The notes: generated from the letters alone by a model not told the origin. A DNA stretch of 64,000 bases from Gymnorhina tibicen (GCA_013399875.1 VXAZ01003274.1:497059-561058); one strand, 5' to 3'. Positions 24,846-39,977 are shown, counted from the first letter of the stretch. A program made the numbers and translations.

Positions 24846-27274
24846 ATTATAATCATGGGTTTTTTAATGTTTTTAACGTCTTGATTTTATTCATGTCTAA
24901 TTTGCTTCTCATTTACCCAAGTTTTACATTTGTCTAGTTGCAAAGACTTTAGCTTTTTCTCTTCTACTTCAGATCAGAGTACATAAAAGAACGCTGGACA
25001 TTGGGTCTGCTCTCCTCTTTTGTATACACACAGTTTTAGAAGTTGGACTCATATCCATATATGCAGAACGCAAAACTGGAAAATTCAAGTAAAGAGAAAC
25101 ATGTCAGAATAAAGAGAGTAAAAGCTTAACTTGATGGCTTAAGCCTGAAAAATCAATGTGCTTTTTAAAAATCCTTGCATTTTCTTTCACTTTCCACTGA
25201 AAAATGTTTGTTTATTTTTTTGCTTTTACAAAGGCTTGGCACACACACTACTTCTTTTGAACTTCAAGTGTAAACAATAAAAGCTTTTTCTGGCTGCCAC
25301 CCTCCCTCCTCCTCAAATATCTTTCATTTTTTCCCTAATGGAGACAGAAAAAATCTCTTGTTACATGAAATCTTTATGATGAACTTTTCAAGCAGGAAAA
25401 AGAGAATAAAAATGTAATTTATTATTAACTGTGAGCCACATGGCTACTTTGCTGTCTCTGGGTCACATAAACTCATTGCTATAACAACCCAGACCAGACA
25501 CAATCCAGTTATAGTTGTAGGCTTTTTGGCTATATGTCCTCTTCTGTAACAAAATAATTTACTGTATCCATTGAAGGAGCAAGAGGTTTATAAGGCACAT
25601 TTGGGATACTACTTCCAGTCTCCATTTCACCCCACTTTTTTTTGGAAATTCACCTACTGTTAAAATTAGGTGAAACCTGTATTGGTCCCTCTGATGGCAA
25701 GCCAGTTTTCCAAAGCCATGTCTCGCTGCTGGTTGGAGGAGGCTGTGTTTGGCAGCAGGGCCACCATGGGCAGGTGCTGTGCATTTTACCTGTTAGGCCA
25801 GTGGTGCACACCATGACATCTGCTGTCCACCCCTATGACCTATGGACAGTTTGTGTGCAGAGCCCCATGGTCATTGTCCAGCAGAGGCGGTGGCTCCAGG
25901 ACACCGACTGCAGGAGCATGTGCTGCTCCTCTTATGTACATGCAGAAACATATGCCTTGTTATACGTCACACATGTGGCATGATCTGATGTGCTCTGGTG
26001 TACTTGGAGGCTGGTGGTGTGCTGTGTCACTGGTTTAAAGAAATACCACTCTCATTGGCAGGCAGTTGGAAGCAATTAATTACCAATGGATGGCATGTAC
26101 AGCTGTTGCTTATGTATGGAAACAGAAGAGAAATTAGATTTAATTGGTTTAACATAATGAAGAAAGTGGCATTTATTTTATTACAGCTTTTATAAGCTGA
26201 GATACTTGAATTTAATTTTCATAATTTTTTGGAAATAGTTGGGCAAAATTCTCTTGACAGATGAAAAAATCCCAGAGGAACAAAAATTGAGGATGCTCAA
26301 CTGCCTCATTAGAAATTTGCAGCATCAGAGGAGGAACATACATATTAGACTAATGAATGATTAAATTAAATATTTTGCTATGTATGCCTATTGCTGCAAT
26401 TTGGGCTAACTTCCAAATATACAACAGACAGTAGCTGTAATCTTTTTCTTTAAGAAATTCAAAGTCCAGATTTCAATAAGAAGAGCTGGTGTAATTTACT
26501 AAATCATGGTAAACAGAAGTTTTTGTTGTTTATATTTAGACCTACTGACATGAAGAGATAGTGAAGAGAAAAACAATTATATCTCCATGTGAAATGTAAA
26601 CATATTCTATAAGTACTAACTAAATTCTATTAAAACATATCTAAAAATATTGATATTAACAGCTCATATTTGACTGGATTCTGCTCCCACTGTTCATGAA
26701 GTAACTATGAGGTTAAATGCATCTATTTCCTTAGCTCAGGCTATCATAAAAAAGACAAAAATTTAGTTCCATGTGACCCTAACATTTAGCCCATTAACGT
26801 TTTTGAAAATACTCCTTGTTAAGAGGTGCTGTCCATGTACAAAGTACTGATATGGTACTGCAGCTATTAAGCCTTACAAATAAACACATTTCTACATTAC
26901 TGTCAATTTAATGCTCACTTTCTAATTATTTAATGTGAATAAATGCAATATAATCTGCATTCATGCAGTGGTCTTTTTGAAGATGTTTGTAGACCTGTAA
27001 AAATTACTGCAAACTAATGTTGGTGATATAATGCTAAGTTTATTTTTCACAATCACAAATAAAGAAAAAAATCTAGGTACATACTGTGTAGCTGCATGCT
27101 GTGCTGCATGCAGGGGGACTGATGTTGAAACTCTGGGGGAAAAATAGTTTAAAAATATTCTGAATACAAATATTTTCCTGTTGATTAAAGAGACCAGTTG
27201 TATTTTACCTTCAGATTATATTACCTTTCATAATGCCAAACATTTAGAATTTTTTTCTACTTTTTAAGAAGAGC
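24846..27274. other. Non-coding unique sequence, with a locally GC-richer 113-codon frame
   Basis: Mostly AT-rich. The stretch 25640-26060 is GC-richer and holds a 113-codon plus-strand frame (25642-25983) overlapped by a second frame. The predicted peptide has no domain I recognise and there is no convincing exon structure. It may be part of an unrecognised old transposon. Confidence 0.5.
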
Positions 27275-27385
27275 ATCTTATGTCCCTGCCCTGCCTATCT
27301 TGTGTCCTGCACATGATGGGGGAGTTGGCATTAGATGATCTTTAAGGTTGCTTCAAATAAAAATAACTGTGATTCTATGATTCTC
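27275..27385 (+). mobile_element. CR1 LINE 3' tail
   Basis: Contains GGGGGAGTTGGCATTAGATGATCTTTAAGGTTGCTTC-like sequence, matching the CR1 3' untranslated signature GGGGGTTGGA-CTAGATGATCTTTAAGGTCCCTTCC. It is followed by the terminal GATTCTATGATTCT octamers at 27371-27384. Only the last 110 or so bases are present, a severe 5' truncation typical of CR1. Confidence 0.85.
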
Positions 27386-27500
27386 AGAAATTATTATCAT
27401 GAGACCTCATGGACCTGTCAGGCTGAACATAGCCTGTCTACAAATGTTGAAAGAAATTTTTAAAATTTGGAATACCAATGTGTGTTTCAAAGAAAGAAGA

Positions 27501-27535
27501 GGAGAGGAGAGGAGAGGAGAGGAGAGGAGAGGAGA
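27501..27535. repeat. (GGAGA)7 microsatellite
   Basis: Seven exact GGAGA units preceded by purine-only AGAAAGAAGA. In the plus frame it encodes a spurious GEERR repeat within a 60-codon frame. Confidence 0.92.
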
Positions 27536-30500
27536 AAGCTATTTAGCTGTTTCAGGCTCTGGGTTTCGTTTCTTTAATTAAGTTTTTTTAAAATTTCTCT
27601 AGACATTTCTCATAGACAAGGACAAACATATCCATCTTAATTCAGAGGAAGGGAGAAAATCAAATCTAGATATGAAGCTCAGTGATTTCCTTTCTCTCAA
27701 AAATAGTCCTTGAATAGAAATCCTGAACTTCTGGAAAAGACCAGAACCAGACTGTTCTTTTCACAGTGGCTAAAATTGTTCAGGTAGTTCAATCCACTAC
27801 CCAGTGAGATAAATATCAGCTGCTGGATATACCAATATAGAATTCAAAAGGGTGTAAAGTGCAGAACAAATATTTCAGAGTGGAAAACGGTCTCAGGCAG
27901 ATGCTGTAAATGATTTACCGAATCACAAAGAAAGGTAAAATTTTAATAAAAGCCCAAGTTCTGCACTCATATAATCAGTTGATTTGATCAGTTGATTTTG
28001 GCAGCTTTCTGAAATTACGTGTGTTGAGAGACAAGTATACTTTGTAAAGTAAAAGTGACCTCTGCATGAGAAACTGTACATTATACAGAAAGTTTGCATA
28101 AACACAATTAATGTAAAATTGCTTACTAAAACCATAAACCGATGACAGATATTTTCACTGCGAGCATTTCTGTATATCAGAGTGTTGTGAAAAAACACAC
28201 CATCCTATGCTACTAATTCCCTTTATTTACCTTTTTAAGAAAAGTCTCAGATGCACTTAGTAAAAGCAGCATGTACCTGTCTGTCAGCAGAGCAGGCTTT
28301 AGTGTTTATTCACCTCCTGTTCTGCGGAACACATGCCTGGAGCAGCTGGCAGATGCATTCAGGGAAACAACTGGTCCCTGTCAACACCACCCAACCTTCT
28401 GAGGCCAAGCAGGCACTTAGAAAGTCACAAATAAAGACCAGTGTTTTGTTTTGCCAATAGCCTGGTGTGTTTTCCCCTCCTCTTTTGTTCAGAATGTGCA
28501 ACACCATCAAAAGGACCTGATTAGAACAAAGAAACAGGGATCACTGTAACAATTATGATAGAAATGAAAATGCGTAATAAAAAACAAACCCCAAAATCAG
28601 GAAAATAATGCCAGGTGAAGATGAATACACATCCGCTGGGAACAATTACATAGCAGATGCATCCAAAAATTCATTATCAACGTATAATTTGACATGTTCC
28701 TAGTAATGTTATTCATTGCATTTACAAATAATTCATCACAGGTGTTGTGAACTAAAATGGCATACAAGATCCTTATGTTATTCACTGGGACAAGAGGAAA
28801 TGTCCACTTTGTAATCGCACATTGCATTCAATTTTATCAAAAGGTTTTGTCTTTTGTTGTGTAAATCTTTCTGCCATGCTGGATAAATCAGATATAGCGA
28901 AACTGCTTTCTTTCCAAAACATACTTATTCTCACCAAAGGAGTGGTAAATATACTACTATTTCACTTCTTCTATTTTTCTCCTTTTCCTCAAAACCAAAG
29001 TACCTGATTTTGCAAGCTCTATTTTGTATTGTTAGTTTCATTGATTTCAGTTACTTCTGGTGTACTTCTAATGTTGCAGATCTTGTTCCTTTGAGCTCCT
29101 TTTTAATAATCAGATCTCCTAGCAGAGGCAAGTCCTGTTCGTTCAAGTGTAGCACTATTATTTTAAATAGAAAGATATATGCATGAATGGGTGGAGCAGG
29201 CATTCATATAGGATTTTTTTCTTTAACTTGGCTCAAGGCAAAACTCGTATTTAAACTTTTTATTTATTGTTTCAGTATTAATTCTGCAATGAAGCTCTGC
29301 CTAATTTTACTTGTGTTAGTGCAGAATCCAGTCATCAGTAGAAATTAACAAAAGGCATCACTTCCTTCCAGGTCAGATTCTGTAAATAATGACAAAAAAA
29401 ATACACCTGCATTTCTCTTGTAGTCTGAAATTTATGGAAAAGATTCACTGTCCTTATTACAAAGCTTTATTGCAATAGTATAACAATAATTGATTAACAC
29501 TTGATACTAGAAAGAAACCCAGCAGCACTGTGTTTTTAATCCTAGTATGCAGTGTCAAATAGCATCTTCAAGCACATACACACAGATAAATACACTTTTG
29601 AAAATAGAATTAATTAATGATTAGCCCCAGCTAATCAAATGGGTAATATATGATGCATTCTGATCATATCGTTCTGTCAGGAATTTCAAATCACTGATGT
29701 AAACACAGTTGAAGGGTTTTTTAGGTAATATTTGAGTTAGCGACTGATTGCTTCATATTTAGCCAACTATTGTTCTTTGTTATGACTTCTTGCTACATTC
29801 GACCACTACACCAAACGCAGGGTTTTGCTGTACAGTGATGCAATAGGACTTTGCAGTTTTGCACCTGACCTGCTCACAGCTCACCTGGCTCCAGCATGGC
29901 ACAGGCAGCACGTGCCACTCAGGCAGCTGAAGATGACAACTGCCTGTACCTCATCTAGCACAGTGGTTTGCAATTGATAAAAACTATTCAGTAGGCCAGA
30001 GAGAGACACTGTGAAAGCAAACAAGACTAACTCACTGGTTGGAAGATTCCACTGAGGAAGTCATTCAAACAAATTAGCAAGGGAATTGAATTCTAGTCTC
30101 CCCACTGCCGGGTGAGTGTTGTAATCACAAGGCTAAATAGTGACCTTCAGTTTCTGTGTGACAAGTACTGCATGAAAAGGGGAGAAGACTCAGCTGGACT
30201 GAAATCCTCACCTAATTTCAGAAGAATATATATATTTTGAGGCATAAAGCACCTGTTGGAGTGATGAGGCACTGAAAACTTGTCGGCCCTGGATGATTGC
30301 TCAAACTACCAAACTATTGTCTTAGTAGAAGCGAAATGTTGTCATTGACATTTCTTCAGGAAGGCATGTTTTGAATATGGGGAATGATTTCCCTTCACCT
30401 CCCACACTTATTCCTTTAAAAAACAGGGTTACAACCCTGCTTTGAGTTACACATTTCAAGACTCCTCATTGGAAAAAATATGTACTTCCTTGAAAGGCAT

Positions 30501-33500
30501 ATTGATAGAAAAAGGGCTGATTTTCAGAAAAATTACCTCAGTGATGAGGGATATGAAGAAGCCCAAGTGTTTTCTTCAGGTTTGTGGACTCTGCTAATTA
30601 GTAGCTGTACAATGTTGTTGTATCACGGCATCAGGTTCTTCAGGTAAGAACTTGAAAAAGATTATGAAAGAACGGCTGGAATTTGGAAATGGTCTTCAGA
30701 ATTTCTCCTCTGTTCCCTGGAGCTGCTGCTCACCAGTTTACATTCCTCAAAGAAATCACATTCATCTGCTGAAATTATTAACCCTACCTCCTGTTATGAT
30801 TAGTCAGGATAAGACACTACCTCCTTGTGGTAGTGCCACCAATTTTTCTACAGCTGAGAGCAGGAGGCAATGATTTGAAATCAGCAATGTTACCTTTTCA
30901 GTAACCTGATGATTCTTATTGATCATGAAGATGTTGAGACAAGCTTTAAATTGTTTTTAATTGTCTTAGGGAACAGAGTGGTGCTACTACATGTTCCTTG
31001 TTTTTTCAAAGGAGGAATAGTTTTTATTTTCAAAAATCTCTTCTTACTTTTTAAAGAGAACCATCAGGCAGTGGAATTAATATATAATTTATACACATTG
31101 ATACTGCAAGGAATGCTCCAAGTAGAAGTAAAATAATATTTGGAAAGGAGACTCAGTGTTTAAACAAAAAACCTGTAGATAATTCAGTGCAGTAAAGTAG
31201 GAAAATGAACATTTGGTCATGAAAGCTCTGACAGGTTTCCCTCTTCCGTAGGATATTCTCTTAACATAGCAAGCTAATGTTCTGCAACCAGACTCTGCAA
31301 GTTGCCAGTATTTTTACCTGCTGAAGTAAGCTAGGATCGAGAAACATACTGCAGAACAGTCTGACTGCAGGACCACGATCCAGTTTTAAGATATTAAATA
31401 ATGAAGGACGTCTGTGTAAGTCACCAATGACATTTACATAAATACATTACTGAAATCTGTCATGACACAAAGTGAGTGCCCTATCTCTTACAGCAACTGT
31501 ACAGAACCATCCCATCATGCTTATTTACAGGGGACAAAAATAACAGCCTATGCTAGAATATGGTGTAAGATAGCTACAGACTAATTTAAGGAAAGGAAAA
31601 TGGAAAAAGGGAAATGTAAAAGGTGGGAAGGGCAGGGAAGAAAAAGAGCAAAGCTGGACCAGATGTCTCTTTCACTTGCCTTCACAGTCCCCCTTCGCAT
31701 TACTTGCCTGTTTCTTCTTTTTATGAACGCAAGGAATTTTTTTTATATGAAGATAAGCTGAGAGACCATGCACCAAAGTTTCACAATAGCAATGGTTTTT
31801 GATATTGACTACTTACCATCTAATATAGGTAAATTTTTTGTCACAAATGTTTTAGTCTACGAAATATATGCCAGTATTTTAATGAGGACAATCTGTGACA
31901 GATGACTGGAACTTATTTTTGTGATTTGCTTGTGAATACCTGCAAATATGGGCATTTACACTATAACTTTATAATTCCTTTTGTTGTACTCTATCATAAT
32001 GTAACTCACCAAGTTATGCTCACTCTGTATACTTGTCTGGAAGCAGGAGAAAACATTCATTAAAATTCTCATCTTGCTTCAGCTATTTTTTCTTTGGTAT
32101 ATTTCAAAAAATAAATTAATGAAGTGATGGGAGAAATGGGGAATAAACTAATATTATGGTTTCATTATAGGCATTGCAATTATTATAAAACTCTTTTTTC
32201 CTCTAACTCATCATGTATAACAAAACTATCATTACATTTGCATGTTTTATAGTATATCTACTTGAGGACAATATGTCAGTAAGTATCAGTTTCTAAGTGA
32301 CTAGAATTAAAATAATTCTCAAGGATCTTCCTTTGAATCTTTTAACAACCGTGATAATAATGTTATATAAAGTGTCACCTATTTTCCTTTTTAAAAACTA
32401 ATCAACTCACAATTTAAGATTTGGTGAACTTGCACTGCCACTTGGAATAAATAAATACAGCCAAAGGACAGTGACATTTATGCTTACATTTCCCTAAATA
32501 ATGTAAATAAAGAAGAAAGTAAAACTAAAATAACTGTTTATAGAAATGGCTGAAGCGTATGAAGATGATTCATTTGCTTTATGTTTTTATCATTCTTGCA
32601 TGGAAAAGAGTTAATTTTTCAGGTATGAAAGAAATTACAATAAAAAGAGAATTAAGGAAATTAAACAAAATTAAGGGACTTCCTATTTACACACCCTCTT
32701 CCTGCCCTTATTAGCCTGAATTATATCTGACTTCAATCCCACATAAACATCCTGTCAGCACTTCCTCCACAGGTAGAGTAACCTCCTCCTGGATGTGAAG
32801 AATGACGTCACCTACATGTTCTGTACCATTTGGCCGCAGTCATTTCAATTTCACAATTGTGGACAGCAACATAATCTGTCAGTTCTTATGCCAGAAGACT
32901 TCTCTTTTTTTTGTCTCTGTACAATAGTAGAAAACTTGTCTGTAAACTCTGTGATGTTTATAAGCACTTCCTCAAATTTATTCTGTACGATTTTTGAAAA
33001 CTTTTTATTTAAATCTGCCAAGACAGGGTAGATAAATCACCCCTGGCAATCATTTTAGGATTACAATACAGTAAGCATTTTTATTGGTTAGGATATCTAC
33101 AGCAAAACAAATATGGTGTGTTCATAAATGGAAAAGAAGTCAACACTTTATTTTATGCTTCATGATAACAACCACAAATATATTGGAATCTATTTCTACC
33201 AGGTCCATTTTAGCAGAGCTGTTTTAGGTGGTATATCACACAATACTGCTAATAGGTCTCTTCTGTGAGTTTCCTGTGCTTTTGCCAGAGGAGTCTCCTA
33301 ATTCAGTTTCACATTGTTTCTCCTGAGGTAGATGATTTGAGTAAATGAGTTTCTTGGGACACATTTCTGTATCCTGGTAGTTGTGGTCACTAGAATATTT
33401 AGTGGCAGTTCAACATAATACAGCTTAAGAATTCCTTCTCTCTGTAGAAAAAGGCATATCTGGGTGTTCTGAATTTCTTTTTCAATAGTAGAGTATTTAT

Positions 33501-34200
33501 TGTCATTATAAAAAAGACAAAGAATGCCTAAGACAATGAATATGTGTGAATGCTAAGCATCTGACCAAGATCTGAAAGTATGAAAAGCCCTTCTTTTTTT
33601 CATCCCTTCCTTCTTTCTCCACCTGAACTGTTTCAAAAATAGAAAGAAGTACGAATAACAATTTTCTGTATAAACAGAAGAGCTCAGACTTCTGAACTCT
33701 GAGTAAAATTTTAGTCTTTATGCATGTAGTATCATGTCTGGTGCACTGCTACCTCCATGCATGCTTTTCTTCTGCTGGCAACCTTTCTAGAATCTAGTAT
33801 TCCACAATCTTTAACAAGCTGACTATACGGATATCAGGAGTCTGCCAGGTTTTCTCCTGTGGTGTCTTATGTAAAGATACTTAATGTAAAGGTCTTGAGC
33901 TAAGAGATCCATAGAGGAATGAATATGACTTGGTATAAAAGGTAAAGGTAATAGGGAGCATCTGTAAGGGGAAAGAGACAGTGTAGGGTGGTGGCTGTTA
34001 AGGTTATTTGCAGGGAGAACCACCTTGCAAGGTCTAGCAAGGAACAAGAACGTGGGGATGACATATCCCAAAGGGATTAAATGAAATGAAATCCTAACTA
34101 AGTACCACGTGCATGAAAAATGTCTTTATCTCCAATAAGATTTCATTTTGAAAGATGATGGTGATGATTTTTAAATTAACTCATTATTTTCAGTATAAGT
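27536..34200. other. Non-coding unique sequence, no gene or transposon recognised
   Basis: AT-rich with short scattered frames (maximum 91 codons at 27923-28198, minus). Small GC-richer patches at 28250-28460 and 29860-29960 resemble nothing I can name. No CR1 octamers, LTR termini or tandem arrays were noticed. Confidence 0.6.
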
Positions 34201-37200
34201 TTATAGTAAGGAGTTATTCAAAACAGCATATGACATTTTGTTACACTGAAAATGCTGTAACCACATAATTGGCTGGATTTTACCTTTATCTTATATGGAG
34301 GATACTGGTCTTGAAATGGTACATAAAAATGGTACATTTGCAGAGATTGTTCAAAAGATCTTGTCAATCAAATGTGAAATTAAGTATACAATACCTCTTT
34401 TTTATTTTCTCTTTTTTCCCACCCTCATTGCCTTAACATCTTTAAGCAAGAAAGCACAGTTTTCATGTCAATAAAAGGACAAGACATTGTGCCCAGCTAG
34501 GAGATAACTAGCTTTATAGTCATTAATCTCTATTTGAAATATTCATAATGTCTATTATCTGGAGAATTGTCTAGGACATTAGCAAATTTCTTCTTGAGTT
34601 CACTAAAGTTTACAATAAAGACTGCAGGAGTTTGTACACATGCTCAAACCTAACACATCCGTATATGCGGAAAAATTAAAGAATTAGAGTGGTCTTGGGA
34701 AGCAGAATTCCTCCTGATCCACTTGTCTGTTTAGAGACCTTTACAGTTGCTATACATGATCTCAGTGGTGGAGAGAGCACATAGCAGTGGGAGCCATCTC
34801 TTCCTAAATGCCATGGCATGTGGTTGTCATACCCTCACTGAAGAGCAGCTCTTGCATCACCTGTGACCTGACAGAATGGTACTGAAGTAATAGGTACACC
34901 AAAGACCAGTTAAACACAGAAGTCTCAGGGTTCAAGAAGTTCAATCACAAATTCAGTTTGATAAGTATAGAAGCTCTGCTTTTACTTTTCACAACTATTT
35001 TTACAAGATACACTGTTCCTCAGAATGTTTAAAGGTGCATGAACACCTCCACACATGCTTACCATGCCTACTGTTTCAAGTCCTTCTCTTCCTCATGAAT
35101 ATTGCAACCATGCAGACAGAAGGAAAAAAATACTATGTTATTCAAGTAACCAGTAAGATGGAGTGAATAAAAATAGGCAGAAATAATCAAAACTATATTC
35201 TTAGTAGGTAATTCACGACAAACCACAAGGCTTAAATTGTTTGCATAAAGAAGAGAAATAACTTGGAAAGAAAATCACTTTCAAAACACAAAATCACTAT
35301 TTATATAAAATCTGTGAACCAAAAGTATGCTAAATTTATTTAAAAAACATAGCCACTGCGAGTAGTTTACACAGCTGAAGTAGTTCACCAAGCTCTGATA
35401 ACAATGCAAGCAATTTCCAGTATCTGAAGCTCTAACAGTATTCAGAGATCATGTATATCTTCCTCGTTGATATTTGTCTAGTGAAAGAGAATAGATATTC
35501 CTAAAATACACATAAAACTAGAATGAAATCATTTGTAAGCAGAGCAGCTCGAAACCCAGCAAACAGTATCTCAATCTTCCTGTATCTTTTTTTATTCACT
35601 GCACCATAGCATGAGTAATTTTGAAACTGCAACATTCCATTTATTGTACAATTATGTTCTATTATTTTCCTGCTGCCACAAAGCTTCCATGAAAACACTC
35701 TCCATATATGCCTAAGCAGTTTATCTCGTATGAGTATTTGCATTAAATAAATGAAAATTCACCTCTTTCTAAAGATATCATGCCGAGACATAAAAGTATT
35801 CCCTGCTATTAGGAATGTGCTTGTACAGATCTAAAAATTGTAAATGAATTTGTAGATGGTTGGTTTCATTTAAATGAAATAGACTGAGCATAGTTCTTTA
35901 TGAAAATGTGTTTACTTAACCAGAAAACACAAATATTTTTATTAAATAGGCTGATTTCTTGTGGATGTAAGATTTTAGAGAGCTATACTTAAAAACAGTA
36001 TTCCAATGACACTCTATAGTGTCTTTCTTTAACAACATTTTAGGGTGCAGGAGAGGCTTCAGAAGTCCAGTGGAAAGTTTAGATAAATGCATGGTATAGC
36101 ATCTAGGGGAGAGATTTATCCATTTATTCCCCCAATACTGAACTACCTAAATAATTGATTTACTATAATGGGGATCTTACCTCTTCCATTGTAATTATGT
36201 CTACTATTGCAAATTTTAAAAGTCAAGCTGACTGTTTATTACTTCTATTAAACGCAAAGTACATACTATTGAACTTTATTTTTATTTAAAATTGCATTGC
36301 TTTTCTGAATGGTTAATGAAGGAAAAACAGAAGAAAACAAAACAAAATGACCGGCAGTGTGTGTATGTGTAATACAAAATGTCTAGGGTTTTGCAAATGG
36401 AATTAAACACCAATAGGGAAAAAAATCACATGAGGAGAAATGAAGCTTCAGAACAAATGTATTTCTGTGATACTGTCTGTAATTCATGCTAGATAATCAT
36501 GAACCCAGCAGCTAATGACCTCTATCTACTCTGATACATTAAGTCCAACCAAAGATAATGGTGTCCTGCGTAAATTAAGAAACCCAGTGGTAAACTTGCT
36601 TCTAGTTCAGCGGGAGACAGTGTGCAAATTAGCATTGGTTCTTAATAAGATCAGTGTCCTGTAATATACAGTTCTGTAGTGTTCATAATGCTGTTTCTTT
36701 TCAGGTGAAAATTTTTTCTCTAGAGGACACTTGCACAATACATTTTTCTGACAGAGAATGATCCTCACCCTAATCAGTTCCTCCTTGAAAACTTTCCCTA
36801 TTTCTTGTACTTTCATGCTGTGAGTGCTGCTGTGAGTTGTTGGGAATGATTATTCATTTGTAAGCTTCTTTAATAGCATTTCCTTTAGATGTTGAGGTAC
36901 CCAACAGAGCAAACCAGGATTTGATTTTATAATTATAACAATTCAGCAAAAGTAATGGTCACTCTATTGGCAATCTTTTTCTAATTTGTTCATCATAGTT
37001 TATTATCTTCTGAAAATTTCAAATAAACTATTATCTGTTGCATAATTCAGAGGCAAATTATTGTCAGGGAACTTATTCTGGAAACTACACTGCATACTGC
37101 CCTTGTATACTTAGAGTCAAACTCTATTCAACCAGTTCTGAAATCAGATTGCTCAACAGCTGCCCTGAGGTGTCCTGCACCATTTGAGAACCAGCTCTCC

Positions 37201-39977
37201 ACATCATAGAGCGTAGCATGCACAAAGCTACACTTGGGAGAAATTTGACACTTGCTGGTAAAAAACAGTGATATACTGGATATTCAGCAGCATCATCCAT
37301 GTGTCTTAAAACAATTTGCTGGTGTTACCTTTCTCAGCTATAAAATCACAATTGATATTTTGAAAGCAAGATATATTTTTTAAATACCTCTTTTTCATTT
37401 TTTTTCAGATTTTTTAAAAATACATTCTACAACTGGTAAATGGGATTATAATGAGAACATTTAGATTAATGTTGACTGGCTTATTTGATCAATTTTTTCT
37501 ATCCCTTGTGGAAAAATATTCATGGGCAATCTTTCCACTATCCATCAATGTCTGTAGAAGATCAGACCACATGTGCCAAATAAAAAAGTTATGTATGTTG
37601 TCCAACAGTGGGTGAATACTTTTTCTATGAACAAAATTTTTACAATATTAGATGAGGTCTAATGAAGGCATTTTGGCTATAAATTATGTGCTGAAAAATG
37701 ACAATGTTCCCTAATTTGTCTGTGTATAGGGAGGAATGATTATGGATCTGTGGGCAGGTGGATGCTCCAGTACATACCTGATAGAGAGACAAGACTGTGG
37801 TATATTCTTCTAATGGGAGTTTTGTAAGAAAAAGTTTAATACACAGCTCTTGTCTGAACAAACCTCTCACTGTAAAATGTTTACCTTTAATGACATGCAC
37901 TATTATTTCATGATCATTTTAAAATACACTTAAAGAGTTTTACATGTTAACCAGCTACTAAGAATGCCTTAATAGACAACTAATTTTTGTTAGAGGTGTC
38001 TCGACAATTTGAATTTTATATGCATGCATTATGTTTTCTTAAAATGGGGAAATTATGCATCTGAAGGAATCTGTCTAGAATAATGGGGTTCTATAGAGGT
38101 TACTTTAATCACGTTCACCAGCAGTTATAGCTGTTTTACATCTTATTTGCAACAAAAGGGAACTCTAATTATCTTCCAAAAGAGCATAAAATGGTGTGCT
38201 TTGCTGCTGATGTAATGTTGATTCGTGAATGCTGCTGATCGGAACTGACAACTAAATACATGTCAGACTTTTAAGAAATCAGTGGTGGTGACAGGATAAC
38301 CCTCTTTTGTGACCTGGGGACCAGGAGATGAGGTATATATTTGCTTGCTAAGTAGAAACAATTTACAGTTTTTCACTTTGAAATAAAAATCAAAATGCTG
38401 TTATAGATGGGTTATCGATGATTTTTAAAAATGCACCAGTTCTGTTATGGCTTAGAATCTACCTTCTGTAAAACAGATTTAGTGCTTGCAAATCCCAATA
38501 AAATAGTAAGTTTTTACATATTAGTCTCATTTTTTGTAAATTACTGACTCTTTAGTTTATATTCCTGTAGGCTTAGAGGAATATAAGTCCTTACAATATC
38601 TATAATAGGTATATATTTGCTGCACTTGACATAAGGGACAATAAAGAATTTTGATACCTTTGCAACATGGTTTCAAATTGCAATTCAAGCTCACACATAA
38701 CTGCAAATTAGAAACATGCAGCCCACCAAAACCTGCAAAATTCATCAAATATGATTCAGCTGTATATCAACACCCATGCCACCCATGCATACGGAACTGT
38801 TGGCTTATATTCCATTTCAGTATGGAGTTAATCCACAGAGATCTAAATACATTAGGCATAACTGATATTTGCTACATGGCACTGTTTAAGAGTCGTGGTG
38901 GAAAGTTATTACTTTACATCCCATGCCTGAATGATCTGTGTTTAACCTAGATACTGAGATACCTGCCCAGTATGAAAGTTTAATTCACAGCCTTGTTTAT
39001 TTAAACTAAGGACAGTAATTAAAATGCTTATAAGGCTGCATTCAGCCTTCTTTTATCATTGTCAATTTTCATCAGCATTGCTGGGGTTTAACACTTTATT
39101 AGGTCTAACTCTGACTGTATAAATTTAAAATAGTCTGTATTTATTACTCTGTACCTCTTCTATGGCACTTACTGAGTAATAAATATTTGTACAATATTTC
39201 TTTTAATAAATTTGTATATATGACTCTGGGATAGTATGCACTAAATAATTTGTGCATGGTTAAATAAAGCTAAAGGTTTTCCTCAACTGAAAAAAAAAAG
39301 AAAAACTTGATCCACTTTAATCTATCCAGACAGTCTATGGCTTAGAGATGCTTAAAGCTGAAAATGTATATTACCAGAAGTCTTTCTGATGGTAGTCTCT
39401 CCTTCTGTTCACTTTCTCTATCCCTTTGTGGAAATCATCTACTCATGTCAATAATTCCAAATCAGTGATATGAGTACCATTATTTTCCAGTGCTTTCATT
39501 TATAGGTGTTGTCCAACAATTTATTTTGTACCCATTTTATATCAGTATCATGTTAATAACAGATTTTGTCCAAAAGGTCCTACAACTAGCTTCAGCAAGC
39601 AAATGATTTTAGAGCAGAAATGGCCATATGATTGACTAAAGTTGGTTTTGAGAGAGGAGGAATGGTACCAAAAGCTTTTCTGTCTAGGTTCCTAGAGATT
39701 TTAAGTAACATTTTCATTAGATGTGGTCTGTTTATTCTGATGCATTGTCTTTACTTTGCATCTGAGCAATACTCTTAGACAGAGTCTTTAAACAGATAAG
39801 AGTGGTCCTCTCCTGCCAAATACTTGGGGAATGTCCTTTGAATTTTATGATCTATTTTTTTTCTACTGGGTACCAAGACATATTTTGTTGTAATTATCAG
39901 TACATTACTCATCATTATTCATACGGAAAGAAAATACAGTTTTACGAATTACTGAATGATACCTTTCTGTTTAAAAA
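34201..39977. other. Non-coding unique sequence, no gene or transposon recognised
   Basis: AT-rich. The longest frame is 99 codons (38651-38950, plus) and has no recognisable motif. The block 38040-38260 is less AT-skewed and of mixed composition. It could be a conserved non-coding element, but that is only a guess without alignments. Confidence 0.6.

Noticed and set aside
27399..27581. Plus-strand frame with GEERR repeats
   Set aside because: Direct translation of the GGAGA microsatellite.
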